64,000 nucleotides of DNA from Lachnospiraceae bacterium (GTDB taxonomy: Bacteria > Bacillota > Clostridia > Lachnospirales > Lachnospiraceae): contig SVEF01000004.1 of NCBI GenBank assembly GCA_015057585.1, positions 62,001-126,000 on the forward strand, given 5' to 3'. A program made the translations under genes and the position numbers. Shown here piece after piece: positions 32,908 through 42,494 of this stretch. The notes beneath the pieces were generated by a model. It saw only the letters and a program-made list of their open reading frames with translations. It had not been told where the DNA came from and made no database searches. Within the stretch, counting starts at the first letter, position 1. Every line of letters starts with the position of its first letter.

Positions 32908-35490
32908 TTATTCCACTTTCGCTATCAATTCCCCGTCTGCCGCATCTAACACAATCGTCTGTCCGGGTGCCACCTGGTCCGATAAAATCAGCCGTGCACT
33001 CATCGTCTCTACTGTCTTTTGCAAATAACGCTTTAATGGTCTTGCACCATATGCCGGGTCATAGCCCTGTGCGATAGCAAGTTCCTTTGCGTCCTCCGTC
33101 ATGCGGATGGCAATTTCCTTGTCTGCCAGTCTGCGGTTCAAGTCAGAAATTAACAGTTCCATGATACCACAAATATTTTCTCTTGTCAGTGGTCTAAAAG
33201 TAATAATTTCATCCAGACGGTTTAAGAATTCCGGACGGAACTGGCCACGCAATTCCTGCATCACCATCTGTACATTTTCCCCGGCAATACTACCGTCTTC
33301 CCTGACACCGTCAAGCAGATACTGCGAGCCGATATTAGATGTCATAATGAGAATCGTATTCTTAAAGTCTACGGTACGTCCCTGGGAGTCTGTCACACGT
33401 CCGTCATCCAGAATCTGTAACATCACATTAAACACATCCGGATGTGCCTTTTCAATCTCATCAAACAGTACAACGGAATATGGTTTTCTGCGCACTGCCT
33501 CCGTCAGCTGACCGCCTTCTTCATAGCCCACATATCCCGGAGGTGCTCCGATGAGTCTGGATACCGAATACTTCTCCATATATTCACTCATATCAATACG
33601 CACCATGTTCTGCTCATTATCAAACAGACTCTCTGCCAAAGACTTTGCAAGCTCCGTCTTACCAACGCCGGTCGGACCAAGGAACAAAAAGGAACCGATT
33701 GGTTTGGTTGGGTCCTTGATGCCCGCCTTGGAACGAAGAATGGCATCCGCCACCTTTTCCACTGCCTCATCCTGCCCAATCACACGCTTATGAAGCTCCT
33801 TATCTAGCTGTAATGTCTTGTTACGCTCACTCTCTGTCAGCTTTGCAATCGGAATGCCGGTCCAACGGGACACAATCTTTGCAATTTCCTCTTCATCCAC
33901 ATTTTCATGCACCAAAGTGTGGCCTTCCTTTGCTACTCTTTCTTCCTCTGTTTCTAACTGTTTCTTTATTTCCGGAAGCTTGCCGTATTTTAACTCCGCG
34001 GCCTTGTTCAAATCATAATTGCGCTCCGCCATGGCAATTTCCTGATTCACTGCTTCTAATTCCTCACGGAGCTTCTGTACGCGCTCTACGGACGCTTTTT
34101 CATTGTCCCACTTTGCCTTCTCTACCGAGAACTCCTCACGCAGTTCCGCCAGCTCCTTCTGAAGATTTGACAGACGCTCCTTGCTCAGGCGGTCATCCTC
34201 TTTCTTAAGTGCCGCCTCTTCAATCTCCATCTGCATAATACGGCGTTTCACATCGTCTAACTCCATTGGCATGGAATCAAGCTCCGTCTTAATCAGCGCA
34301 CACGCCTCATCCACAAGGTCAATTGCCTTATCCGGCAGGAAACGGTCAGAAATATAACGGTTCGACAGTGTTGCCGCAGAAACCAGCGCACCATCGTTAA
34401 TCTTTACACCATGGTAAACCTCATAACGCTCCTTTAACCCACGCAAAATCGAAATCGTATCCTCTACGGTCGGTTCATCGACATGTACCGGTTGGAAACG
34501 GCGTTCCAGCGCCGCATCCTTTTCCACATACAAACGGTATTCATTTAACGTAGTCGCACCGATACAATGCAGTTCCCCACGGGCAAGCATCGGCTTTAAC
34601 ATATTGCCGGCATCCATGGAACCTTCGGTCTTTCCTGCACCGACAATCGTATGCAGCTCATCAATAAACAGAATGATTTTTCCGTCGCTCTTTTTGACTT
34701 CCTCAAGAACCGCCTTTAAACGCTCCTCAAACTCCCCGCGGTACTTTGCTCCCGCCACAAGAGAGCCCATATCAAGTGCAAATAAGGTCTTATCTTTGAG
34801 TCCCTCCGGCACATCCCCTGCCACAATACGCTGAGCAAGTCCTTCCACCACCGCCGTTTTACCGACACCCGGTTCGCCGATTAACACCGGATTATTTTTG
34901 GTCTTTCTCGATAAGATACGGATGGTATTTCTGATTTCTGCATCTCGTCCGATGACCGGGTCGAGTTTTCCTGCTCTGGCACGCTCCACCAAATCATAAC
35001 CGTACTTTTCGAGCGTATCATAGGTCGCCTCCGGATTGTCCGAGGTCACTCTCTGGTTTCCGCGCACCTCGGAGAGTACCTGTAAGAAACGCTCTCTGTC
35101 AATACGGAAGGTCTTAAACAGCTCCTTTAACTCCCTGCCCGCGTGCTTTAACAGACTTAAGAACAGATGCTCCACAGATACATACGCATCACCCATCTGC
35201 TTTGCCTCGTCCTCTGCATAAATGAGGACCTTATTCAAATCATTGCCGACATACACCTGTCCTCCGGACACTTTCGGTCTCTTATTTAACAGCCCGGATA
35301 ACTGTGCACTAAACACCTCCGGTTTGATTTCCATCTTTTCAAACAGTTTGGAAATCAAACTGTCCTCCATCGTAAGAAGGCTGTAAAGTAAATGCTCCGG
35401 TACCAGTTCCTGATGGCCGTAATCGTATGCCAGTTTTTCACAATCCTGCACGGCCTGCATCGACTTTTGTGTAAACTTACTGATATTCAT
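32908..35490 (-). CDS. clpB: ClpB disaggregase
   Basis: 860-residue AAA+ chaperone that resolves protein aggregates with DnaK. An N-terminal Clp_N repeat (1-145) is followed by NBD1 with [13 protein letters not shown] and the DELH Walker B, a coiled-coil middle domain (about 405-525, rich in Glu and Lys), and NBD2 with [12 protein letters not shown] and [10 protein letters not shown]. The C-terminal oligomer domain ends [10 protein letters not shown]. Length is normal for ClpB. It is led by a CIRCE element with an embedded sigma-A promoter and continues into tldD. Confidence 0.97.
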   Translation of the reverse strand: MNISKFTQKSMQAVQDCEKLAYDYGHQELVPEHLLYSLLTMEDSLISKLFEKMEIKPEVFSAQLSGLLNKRPKVSGGQVYVGNDLNKVLIYAEDEAKQMGDAYVSVEHLFLSLLKHAGRELKELFKTFRIDRERFLQVLSEVRGNQRVTSDNPEATYDTLEKYGYDLVERARAGKLDPVIGRDAEIRNTIRILSRKTKNNPVLIGEPGVGKTAVVEGLAQRIVAGDVPEGLKDKTLFALDMGSLVAGAKYRGEFEERLKAVLEEVKKSDGKIILFIDELHTIVGAGKTEGSMDAGNMLKPMLARGELHCIGATTLNEYRLYVEKDAALERRFQPVHVDEPTVEDTISILRGLKERYEVYHGVKINDGALVSAATLSNRYISDRFLPDKAIDLVDEACALIKTELDSMPMELDDVKRRIMQMEIEEAALKKEDDRLSKERLSNLQKELAELREEFSVEKAKWDNEKASVERVQKLREELEAVNQEIAMAERNYDLNKAAELKYGKLPEIKKQLETEEERVAKEGHTLVHENVDEEEIAKIVSRWTGIPIAKLTESERNKTLQLDKELHKRVIGQDEAVEKVADAILRSKAGIKDPTKPIGSFLFLGPTGVGKTELAKSLAESLFDNEQNMVRIDMSEYMEKYSVSRLIGAPPGYVGYEEGGQLTEAVRRKPYSVVLFDEIEKAHPDVFNVMLQILDDGRVTDSQGRTVDFKNTILIMTSNIGSQYLLDGVREDGSIAGENVQMVMQELRGQFRPEFLNRLDEIITFRPLTRENICGIMELLISDLNRRLADKEIAIRMTEDAKELAIAQGYDPAYGARPLKRYLQKTVETMSARLILSDQVAPGQTIVLDAADGELIAKVE

Positions 35491-35582
35491 ATTCCATCCT
35501 TCCTTTCATTCTTCTCTTTCTTTTCTCCATTGTTCCCATAGTATTCCCAGATATAACAAGAAAAGTACCTCTTGTTGGTTTC

Positions 35583-35625
35583 GTTATAGCACGAATTGTT
35601 AGCACTGTCAAGAGGTGAGTGCTAA
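35583..35625 (-). promoter_or_regulatory. CIRCE operator with clpB promoter (HrcA-controlled)
   Basis: TTAGCACTG (35599-35607), nine bases, and GAGTGCTAA (35617-35625) form a CIRCE inverted repeat with one mismatch to the consensus. On the minus strand TTGACA (35611-35606) lies within it, 17 nt from TATAAC (35588-35583). HrcA bound to CIRCE would block this promoter; the leader to clpB is about 85 nt. Confidence 0.93.
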
Positions 35626-35725
35626 TGAATTTATGATACTCTTTATTATAATTCAAAAATGGTGCATGTGAATCACATGCACCATAAGTTTTTTAAATAC
35701 AATTTTTCTTAAACCTACACCCAAA

Positions 35726-35911
35726 CTAATCCCAATCAATTTCTTTATGAGAAGTCATTGAACTCTGGTCCTCTCTTGCCTCTAGTATCGCTTTTATTTC
35801 ATCCTCTTCCGGTTTTACTTCCGGTATAAATTTTATAATAACCTTATATATCGTTTCAATGTCTTCATCCGGAATCAAGTCAATTAACCCTTTAATTACT
35901 TCTTTACTCAT
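35726..35911 (-). CDS. Probable antitoxin of a RelE-type module
   Basis: 61-residue acidic protein, MSKEVIKGLIDLIPDEDIET at its start, with a proline-containing middle (FIPEVKPEEDEI) and a polar C-terminus. It resembles the short antitoxins encoded next to RelE/ParE toxins, where the acidic tail wraps the toxin. An upstream ATG (35968) overlaps the toxin and is rejected because AGGAGG sits before 35911. The toxin gene ends 16 nt upstream, in the less usual toxin-first order. Assigned mostly by context. Confidence 0.65.
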   Translation of the reverse strand: MSKEVIKGLIDLIPDEDIETIYKVIIKFIPEVKPEEDEIKAILEAREDQSSMTSHKEIDWD

Positions 35912-35927
35912 TGTCTTCTTCCTCCTC

Positions 35928-36167
35928 CTATAACCCTTTATACACCTGTCCACGGGGACTGATATCATTTATTGTTATTATATCGTCCTCATATGTAAAT
36001 AACACTCGTAAATTACCCACTCGCAGACGATATTCTGCTACAAAACCCTGTAGTTTCACCACATCTCCCAAAGGTAACCTTTCAATACAGTTTTTCAATC
36101 TCTGTTTTGTCTGCATGTCGCAAGACACAATATACTTAACTGCTCTCTTCTTATACCTAATTTGCAA
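35928..36167 (-). CDS. RelE/ParE-family toxin
   Basis: 79-residue protein from a TTG start. Typical RelE/ParE blocks are YKKRAVKYIV at the N-terminus, KQRLKNCIERLP, the QGFVAEYRLRVGNLRVLF strand pair (here split as VAEYRLRVG and LRVLFTYEDD) and ISPRGQVYKG at the end. The Arg-rich strand and the final Tyr/Lys resemble RelE residues that act in mRNA cleavage. The TTG at 36167 is chosen because GGAGGAG ends 6 nt upstream; the longer frame from 36248 has no ribosome site and would add an unrelated leader. The antitoxin follows. Confidence 0.78.
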   Translation of the reverse strand: MQIRYKKRAVKYIVSCDMQTKQRLKNCIERLPLGDVVKLQGFVAEYRLRVGNLRVLFTYEDDIITINDISPRGQVYKGL

Positions 36168-36522
36168 ACAAATCTCCTCCTTTATTATAAATAGTTTCTG
36201 TAAGTTATGCAAGCATGGAAAAAACCGTCGAAATGACTTAAATTTCAAGAAAATTTAGATTGCGCAATCATTTTATTTCTTTATCTATATTGTATCACTT
36301 AGAAATTCTTTTGATAATCACGGAAAAACTACAGAAAAATGTCCTGTTTCTTTGTGCAATGTGTACACTCAATGACACAGAAAATAGCAGGAAAACGTCC
36401 AAAAATGACCTTTCCCTGCTATCCAAAGTGTACAAAAAATATGTGGATTCTTGTGCAAAATGCGCACTAAAAACTCTCGTTATTCTGCCATACCTACAGT
36501 TCTACCAAATCTGTTACGTTAT
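36168..36522. other. Intergenic stretch with no supported gene
   Basis: About 355 nt, AT-rich, upstream of the toxin gene. Two similar segments, TTGTGCAATGTGTACACT (36353-36370) and TTGTGCAAAATGCGCACT, recur, and AGTGTACA is seen again. A plus-strand open frame of 88 codons crosses it but has no ribosome site or family match. Nothing else is evident. Confidence 0.6.
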
Positions 36523-37065
36523 CTAAAGCTGATACCTCATAATCTCATTTCCCTCAAAATCCTTCCAGACAAACAGCCCGTTCTCCAACACGATATACCC
36601 GTGATGGCTGTTTTCCTTCGGAATGGATACCGAACCCGGATTCAGATACACATATCCGGTATGCTCCACGCATTTTGGCACATGAGTATGCCCGCAAAGC
36701 AGAATATCCCCCTTGTGCAGCGGCGGTGGATTCTGCTCCCCGTATACATGTCCGTGTGTCGCATACACCAGACGTTCTCCCAAATCCAGCACACAATAAT
36801 CGGAAAGTATAGGAAACTCCAATACCATCTGGTCCACTTCCGTGTCACAGTTTCCTCTCACACAGACAATGTCCTGTTTCCGCGCATTTAAAAGCGCAAT
36901 CACGCTCTTTGGGGCATAGTCCTTTGGCAAATCATTTCTTGGGCCGTGATACAAAACATCGCCAAGCAGTAGCATCCGGTCTGCCTGCTCTCTGTCATAT
37001 GCTGCAAGCAGCTCCTTACAATAATACTCCGAACCATGAATGTCGGATGCAATCAACCATTTCAT
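36523..37065 (-). CDS. yfcE: YfcE-type metallophosphoesterase
   Basis: 180-residue phosphodiesterase of the MJ0936/YfcE group. Metal motifs are ASDIHG, LLLGDVLYHGPRN, RGNCD, THGHVYG and CGHTHVP, giving the usual two-metal set; LNPGSV is also conserved. YfcE hydrolyses phosphodiester model substrates; the natural substrate is unknown. The start at 37065 is preferred since GGATGG lies 8 nt upstream; an ATG at 37077 overlaps that site. The start overlaps the end of the upstream FUSC/ArAE gene region, so the two are coupled. Confidence 0.92.
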   Translation of the reverse strand: MKWLIASDIHGSEYYCKELLAAYDREQADRMLLLGDVLYHGPRNDLPKDYAPKSVIALLNARKQDIVCVRGNCDTEVDQMVLEFPILSDYCVLDLGERLVYATHGHVYGEQNPPPLHKGDILLCGHTHVPKCVEHTGYVYLNPGSVSIPKENSHHGYIVLENGLFVWKDFEGNEIMRYQL

Positions 37066-37066
37066 C

Positions 37067-38029
37067 TTAGTTTCCATCCTTTCTGAGTGCTGTCAGCAGT
37101 TCGCTTCGAATCGTTAAAATCTGCCGGATATGATAATTCATAACAATGTCCAATTCCGTCGGCGCAGGATTCACCGATATTGCCTCCGATGCTTCCTCAC
37201 CGTCAAGCCCCGGCTCCGCGGCCCGCTCCTTTGGCAGACGGATGCCGCATTTTGCAAACATCTCCCTATTCTCTTCACTTAAAATTCCCGGCGTTCCCAT
37301 CTGCCGGAGCAACTCCATTCTGGCAAGCAGTTCCTTTGCCTTCTGCTCACACACCTTAAAAATTTCCAGCTGTTCCTTCTGTCTCTTTAGATGTAACACC
37401 AGCTTCTGATTGGAAAACAGCGCCAGTTGTTCTGCCAGAACCTTCAGGTTTTTCTCCATTTCCTTCGCATCCGGTAGGTTGGAATCCCCGTCAAACATAT
37501 CCTCTAAAAACACGGATAACTCCTTGTCCAGATGCTCGACGGTTGCATGAATCTTTCTGCTGTTATCGTAAGGCGCAATCAAAATATTAATCAAAAATCC
37601 CACGGACAGGCCGATAGCCGTATCCCAGATTCTGCCGAACGCATACGCAACCGGATCCGTTCCCGGTGACGTACAAAGCATCACAACCACAAAGCAGGCA
37701 AGTGACGGTGAAAACGTAAGATGAAGGATATTATAAAGCGAAATCACCAGAATCACTCCGATTCCGGTCGCTACCAGATGGGAAACAGGCAGCATCAGAA
37801 GAAGCAGTCCCATACCTGCACCAAATAATACACCCATAATCTGCGACAGACACGATTCCACCGATTCCCTAAATGTCGGTTGGACTGCTGCCATGGCACC
37901 AAGCATTGCAAAAATCAGTTTGGACGTCGTTGCCCCGTAAGCATCCACAATCACCATCGCCACCAGAATTGCCGCCGCGGTCTTGAGTGTCCGCATTCCG
38001 ATATGAAGTCTCTGCCATTTTTTCCGCAC
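37067..38029 (-). CDS. FUSC/ArAE-family membrane protein (aromatic acid exporter-like)
   Basis: 320-residue protein with about six N-terminal transmembrane helices (15-165) and a cytosolic helical C-terminal half containing HLDKELSVFLEDMFDG and LHLKRQKEQLEIF. This matches the ArAE_1 group, also called DUF939 or YgaE-like. Members are half-size relatives of the p-hydroxybenzoate efflux pump AaeB. The GTG at 38029 has GGAGG 8 nt upstream; the ATG at 38044 gives five more residues but has no ribosome site, because that GGAGG lies inside its own second codon onward. Substrate unknown. Confidence 0.8.
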   Translation of the reverse strand: MRKKWQRLHIGMRTLKTAAAILVAMVIVDAYGATTSKLIFAMLGAMAAVQPTFRESVESCLSQIMGVLFGAGMGLLLLMLPVSHLVATGIGVILVISLYNILHLTFSPSLACFVVVMLCTSPGTDPVAYAFGRIWDTAIGLSVGFLINILIAPYDNSRKIHATVEHLDKELSVFLEDMFDGDSNLPDAKEMEKNLKVLAEQLALFSNQKLVLHLKRQKEQLEIFKVCEQKAKELLARMELLRQMGTPGILSEENREMFAKCGIRLPKERAAEPGLDGEEASEAISVNPAPTELDIVMNYHIRQILTIRSELLTALRKDGN

Positions 38030-38051
38030 TCTCTTTCCCTCCATACATGAT

Positions 38052-38079
38052 GAGCCACAGAACCTCCGCCCTGTGGCTC
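38052..38079 (-). terminator. Hairpin between pepF and the FUSC gene
   Basis: GAGCCACAG (38052-38060) pairs perfectly with CTGTGGCTC (38071-38079). It lies about 20 nt after the pepF stop, with no T-run following, so it may only attenuate or protect the 3' end. Confidence 0.5.
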
Positions 38080-38100
38080 ACACTTATCTTTTTGTTTTCC

Positions 38101-39900
38101 TTACTTCATTAACTCTTCCATCTCATCAATGAGTCTTCCAAACATTTCAAGACCTGCGTTAACAGGTGCCGGAGTTGTCATGTCAACACCTGCAATTTTT
38201 AAAAGATCAATCGGGGACTTCGAACATCCGCCGGAAAGGAACTTCTTATAATCCTCCACTGCAGGAGCACCTTCCTTTAAAATGCGGTGCGCCAGTGCTA
38301 CCGCTGCAGAGAAACCGGTCGCATACTGGTAAACGTAGAAGTTGTAATAGAAATGAGGAATTCTTGCCCATTCCATCGCAATATCTTCGTCCACTGTCAT
38401 TTCCTCACCGAAGTACTTCTTGTTTAAGTCATAGTACAATGCGCTGAGTGCATCCGGAGTCAGACTTTCACCGCGCTCGCACATTTCATGTGTTCTGAGT
38501 TCAAACTCAGCGAACATCGTCTGGCGGTAAACCGTACCGCGGAAGCTCTCTAAGAAGTGGTTGATTAAGTATGCTCTCTGCACCTTATCCGTTGTCTGCT
38601 TTAACAAATGTTCCATTAAAAGAACTTCATTACAGGTCGAAGCCACTTCCGCAACAAAGATAACATAGTGGGAATCCACATGCGGCTGTGTCTTGTTCGA
38701 CAAGTAGGAATGCATCGCATGTCCCATCTCATGAGCCAATGTAAACATGTTGTCGAGTGTTTCGTTATAGTTTAATAAGACATACGGATGTACACCAAAC
38801 ACTCCGGCAGAGTATGCACCGCTTCTCTTGCCTTCGTTTTCATAAACGTCAATCCATCTGTTCTCAAAACCTTCCTTGATCACTGCACGGTAATCTTCAC
38901 CTAAAGGAGCAAGTGCTTCATATACGGTCTGCTTTGCCTGTTCAAACGGAATCTTTACGTCTGCTTCCTTTACCAGCGGCACATACAAATCATACATATG
39001 AAGCTCATCCACACCCAGAATTTTCTTTCTGAGTGCCACATAGCGGTGCATCTTGTCGAGATTCTGATGCACGGCTTCAATCAGGTTGTGATACACGGAA
39101 GCCGGTACATTGGTGCCGTCTACCGCTGCTTCCAGACAACTGTTATACTTTCTTGCCTTTGCGGAGAAATTGTGTGCCTTTAGTTTGCCGGAGTAAACTG
39201 CACCAAGTGTGTTACGGAAACTCTTATAGGTTGCATACATTGCCTTAAAAGCCTCTTCTCTGACTCTGCGGTCACTGCTCTCTAAGAAAGATATATATCT
39301 TCCGTGGGTCAGACGTACCTTTTCGCCGTTTTCATCCGTAATCTCCGGGAATGTAATATCTGCATTGTTAAACATCGAAAATACGCGGTCGGAGGTTCCG
39401 GTTACATCTCCGGCGCTTGCAAGAAGCTGTTCCATCTCAGGAGAAAGCATATGCTCCTTTCTTCTTAAAATATTCCGGATGGCATTTCGGAATACTTCTA
39501 ACTTTGGCTCTTCTGCAAAAAACTTTTCTAAAGTTTCTTCCGGAATAGCAAGGAGTTCAGGCACCATAAATGCAGTCTGTTCGCCAAGTTTTACAAATAA
39601 ATTGGAGACCTGCATTACCAGTGCCTGATTTTCCGTATTGGTCGTATCCACGTCGGAGCAGCGACTTGCATAACTGTATGCCATACTACCGATACGGCCG
39701 ATTTCATCATCCAGATAAAATGCCTGATATAAATTTTCTGCGGATTCTCCCATCTTACCGCGATAGGTCACTAACTGCTCTGCCAGTTCCTTTACCTTTT
39801 CCAGGTCAGCCTTCCATGCATCCAAATTGGCATACATGTCCTCTACCTTCCAGGTATTTTCTAACTTTACTTCACTTCTTTTCGGTAATTCCTTTGCCAC
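38101..39900 (-). CDS. pepF: Oligoendopeptidase F
   Basis: 599-residue cytosolic zinc endopeptidase of the M3B family that degrades short peptides. The zinc motif is TLAHEMGHAMHSY (about residue 385), with the downstream Glu in AEVASTCNEVLL. The N-terminal half is the usual helical M3 domain, beginning KRSEVKLENTWKVEDMY. GKR-like and FLSGGCSKSPIDLLKIAGVD at the end are also typical. It stands downstream of hflK-hflC, possibly a proteostasis group. Confidence 0.95.
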   Translation of the reverse strand: MAKELPKRSEVKLENTWKVEDMYANLDAWKADLEKVKELAEQLVTYRGKMGESAENLYQAFYLDDEIGRIGSMAYSYASRCSDVDTTNTENQALVMQVSNLFVKLGEQTAFMVPELLAIPEETLEKFFAEEPKLEVFRNAIRNILRRKEHMLSPEMEQLLASAGDVTGTSDRVFSMFNNADITFPEITDENGEKVRLTHGRYISFLESSDRRVREEAFKAMYATYKSFRNTLGAVYSGKLKAHNFSAKARKYNSCLEAAVDGTNVPASVYHNLIEAVHQNLDKMHRYVALRKKILGVDELHMYDLYVPLVKEADVKIPFEQAKQTVYEALAPLGEDYRAVIKEGFENRWIDVYENEGKRSGAYSAGVFGVHPYVLLNYNETLDNMFTLAHEMGHAMHSYLSNKTQPHVDSHYVIFVAEVASTCNEVLLMEHLLKQTTDKVQRAYLINHFLESFRGTVYRQTMFAEFELRTHEMCERGESLTPDALSALYYDLNKKYFGEEMTVDEDIAMEWARIPHFYYNFYVYQYATGFSAAVALAHRILKEGAPAVEDYKKFLSGGCSKSPIDLLKIAGVDMTTPAPVNAGLEMFGRLIDEMEELMK

Positions 39901-39933
39901 GTTCCTGTCCTCTTTTCTTCTATTATTTCACCA

Positions 39934-40845
39934 TTACTCAATGGTATTAAAAATCTGTGCAATCGGAGAATCCTCATCTAAAATAAGTGTCTTGTTCTCT
40001 CCGGTTAAGGATGCCTTTGCTGCATCCAGGGATAATACAAACGTATAGAAATCACTTCTTGCCTCATCTTCATAAGCCTTGGAGAGAATTCTCATATACT
40101 CTGCTTCACCCTCTGCCACGATAGCGGCGGCATTTGCCTTTGCTTCCGAAACGCTGATGGCGATTTCATAATCGGTCTGTGTCCGGATTTTGGTTGCCTC
40201 CGCTTCACCCTCTGCAATGTAAGAAGCTGCAATATTATTTCTTTCCGAAATCATACGTTCATATACAGCTGCCTTATTGTCATCCGGCAAATCCAGACGC
40301 TTAATTTCTACATCAAGCAGGGTAATGCCATACTGCATCATCGAATCACCGACACTATCCATAATCATCCGGGTCAGTTCTCCGTCACGTCCACTGATGA
40401 CTTCCGTCTGGTCGAGGCTCGAAATGACCGTTTTCATTGCCTTATAGACTGCTGCATTCAAGGCTTTTTCTGCCTGCGCCATCTGAGAGTCTGTCGTCTG
40501 TACAAACAACTGCGGATTCGAAATTTCCCAAAGCACATAGCTGTCTGCCACCATCGTCTTTTTGTCTTTTGTAAAGACATCTGACGGTGCCAGGTCATAG
40601 AACATTATCTGCTTCGGAAGAGTAGATGTGGATTGTATAAACGGCACTTTAAAACTAAGTCCGGCCGTTTCCACAACCCGCTCAATTTTTCCAAACTGCT
40701 TAATCAAAGTATATTCATTTTCGTGTGTCACCACCATGGAGGAGGCAAGTACAATCAATGCTCCCACAAGTACAACCAGCAGGGTCGCTTTCATTACAGT
40801 ACCTTTTCCGCTTTTTTTCTTTTCCGGCATTACGTATTCTTCCAT
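39934..40845 (-). CDS. hflC: HflC-like SPFH membrane protein
   Basis: 303-residue protein with an N-terminal transmembrane helix (about 17-38) and a periplasm-equivalent SPFH/band-7 domain (ENEYTLIKQFGKIERVV, GLSFKVPFIQST). A coiled-coil tail follows (VSEAKANAAAIVAEGEAEYM). In E. coli HflC pairs with HflK and controls the FtsH protease. AGGAGGGG lies 7 nt before the first ATG. It starts 12 nt after hflK ends, in the usual order. Confidence 0.93.
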   Translation of the reverse strand: MEEYVMPEKKKSGKGTVMKATLLVVLVGALIVLASSMVVTHENEYTLIKQFGKIERVVETAGLSFKVPFIQSTSTLPKQIMFYDLAPSDVFTKDKKTMVADSYVLWEISNPQLFVQTTDSQMAQAEKALNAAVYKAMKTVISSLDQTEVISGRDGELTRMIMDSVGDSMMQYGITLLDVEIKRLDLPDDNKAAVYERMISERNNIAASYIAEGEAEATKIRTQTDYEIAISVSEAKANAAAIVAEGEAEYMRILSKAYEDEARSDFYTFVLSLDAAKASLTGENKTLILDEDSPIAQIFNTIE

Positions 40846-40857
40846 GTTTGTCCCCTC

Positions 40858-41775
40858 CTATTCCGTAAACGAATCGAGCGGCAGAATCTTCTGCACACTA
40901 CCGCTTCCGTTATCAATGATGACTTCCATATCCGGAAGAAGTTCCTGCATGGTTTCAAAGAACATACGCTGCTTGGTAATCAGCGGATACTTGATATATT
41001 CTTCATACAATGCGTTGAATCTGGCTGCCTGTCCTTCTGCCTCATTGATGCGCGCCTGTTTTTCCGCTTCAGCGGTCTTTAAAATCTGGTCTACCTGCGC
41101 CTCAGCCTGCGGAAGCTGTTCACTACGGTACTTTTTCGCATTGTTAATAGCAGTTTCCTTCCCCTGCTTTGCAGTTTCTACTGCCTTAAATGCCTCGATT
41201 ACCGCTTCTGTCGGCGGTTCTGCATCCTGAATCGAAATATTCACCAACTGGATACCGATGTCTCGCAACTCCAGCTGTTCCATGAGTCCTGTCTTGATTT
41301 TCGACTGAATCTCACTCTTTCCTGTTGTAATGACACTGTCTACATCATAAGAACCGATGACGGAACGGATACATCCCTGTGCCATATTCTTTAAAATCGC
41401 CACCGGATTTTTCGACGCATACAACGCCTTAATCGGGTCGCTTACCTTATACTCCAGGTAAAAATCCACGTTTACAAAATTGTAGTCCGAGGTAATCATT
41501 AAGGATTCCTCTTCAATCGGCCACTCTGTCTTGGCATCGTAGCCAATCGTCAGCCCCTTGATGGTCGTATCCACCTTCGTAATTTTCTGGATAAACGGAA
41601 TCTTAAAGTGCAGACCCGGTTCGCTTACCGCTTCCGGCCTACCAAACGTCGTCACCACTGCCTGTTCCTGTTCTCCGATGGTGTAATAGCAGTTAAAACC
41701 GAAAATCGCCACAACGACGACAACCGCAACGATTTTAACTATGCGCATCAGCGCTTTTGAATCATTTACATTCAT
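40858..41775 (-). CDS. hflK: HflK-like SPFH membrane protein
   Basis: 305-residue protein with one N-terminal helix (about 12-30), a band-7 domain (IGEQEQAVVTTFGRPEAVSEPGLHFKIPFI, described by its ends) and a coiled-coil segment rich in Ala, Glu and Gln (LPQAEAQVDQILKTAEAEK). It forms, with HflC, a large membrane cage around FtsH in other bacteria. No FtsH gene is in the window. ACAGGAG precedes the ATG. Confidence 0.93.
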   Translation of the reverse strand: MNVNDSKALMRIVKIVAVVVVVAIFGFNCYYTIGEQEQAVVTTFGRPEAVSEPGLHFKIPFIQKITKVDTTIKGLTIGYDAKTEWPIEEESLMITSDYNFVNVDFYLEYKVSDPIKALYASKNPVAILKNMAQGCIRSVIGSYDVDSVITTGKSEIQSKIKTGLMEQLELRDIGIQLVNISIQDAEPPTEAVIEAFKAVETAKQGKETAINNAKKYRSEQLPQAEAQVDQILKTAEAEKQARINEAEGQAARFNALYEEYIKYPLITKQRMFFETMQELLPDMEVIIDNGSGSVQKILPLDSFTE

Positions 41776-41820
41776 TCTCCTGTCCGTCCTTTCTTTGGGC
41801 TTTCGCCTTGTTCTCCCGGA

Positions 41821-42468
41821 TTACATGTACACAATCTGCTGCGCCATGTCCTCCACTGTTTCAGCGATATAGTCTGCGTTTGCCGCTTCTAATTCTTCCC
41901 TGTCGCCAAAACCATATAAAACACCCATACATTTAAGCCCACATGCCTTAGCGCCTTCCACATCAAATTTCCGGTCACCTACCATAAGCACGTCCGACTT
42001 ATCTGTAATGTCATGTTTTTCCATTGCATAGCGGATGACCGCTTCTTTGCTGCTTCGCACGTGATCTGTGGATGCACCGCAAATGTCGTCAAAATAACCG
42101 TCCAGATGAAAATGCTCTAACACCTTCACCGCCATATGCTCCGGCTTTGACGTCGCAACAATCAGGACCTTTCCCGCTTCTTTCAACCGTTGCAGTGCCT
42201 CTTCCATCCCCGGATACACCGTATTTTCATACAATCCGATCGGAACATAACGTTCTCTGTAGAGTTGCACCGCACGGGCCGCAGTATCCTTATCAAAACC
42301 GAAACCTTCCCTGAAGCTTTGCTCCAGGGGAGGTCCGATAAACTGCTCTAATTCACTTAGGTCCATGACTTCTATTCCGAAATGATGAAGTGCATACTGA
42401 AAGCACTTCGTAATTCCTTCTCTGGAATCGGTAATCGTACCGTCCAGGTCCATAAAAATATAATCCAT
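41821..42468 (-). CDS. HAD-family phosphatase, phosphoglycolate-phosphatase type
   Basis: 215-residue HAD hydrolase. The catalytic motifs are FMDLDGTITDS (Asp nucleophile and acid), IVATSKPE, a Lys in the SSKEAVIR segment and MVGDRKFDVEGAKACG. A helical cap (about 15-90) includes FIGPPLEQSF, as in the PGP/YjjG branch. Substrate not assignable. It lies 26 nt after the phosphoglucomutase gene on the same strand. Confidence 0.9.
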   Translation of the reverse strand: MDYIFMDLDGTITDSREGITKCFQYALHHFGIEVMDLSELEQFIGPPLEQSFREGFGFDKDTAARAVQLYRERYVPIGLYENTVYPGMEEALQRLKEAGKVLIVATSKPEHMAVKVLEHFHLDGYFDDICGASTDHVRSSKEAVIRYAMEKHDITDKSDVLMVGDRKFDVEGAKACGLKCMGVLYGFGDREELEAANADYIAETVEDMAQQIVYM

Positions 42469-42494
42469 GTATTCCCTCTTTGCCTCAAGTGAAA

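Noticed and set aside
36260-36526. Plus-strand open frame of 88 codons with two CxxC-like pairs
   Set aside because: No ribosome site, no family resemblance, AT-rich composition, and it runs over the end of the yfcE gene on the other strand.
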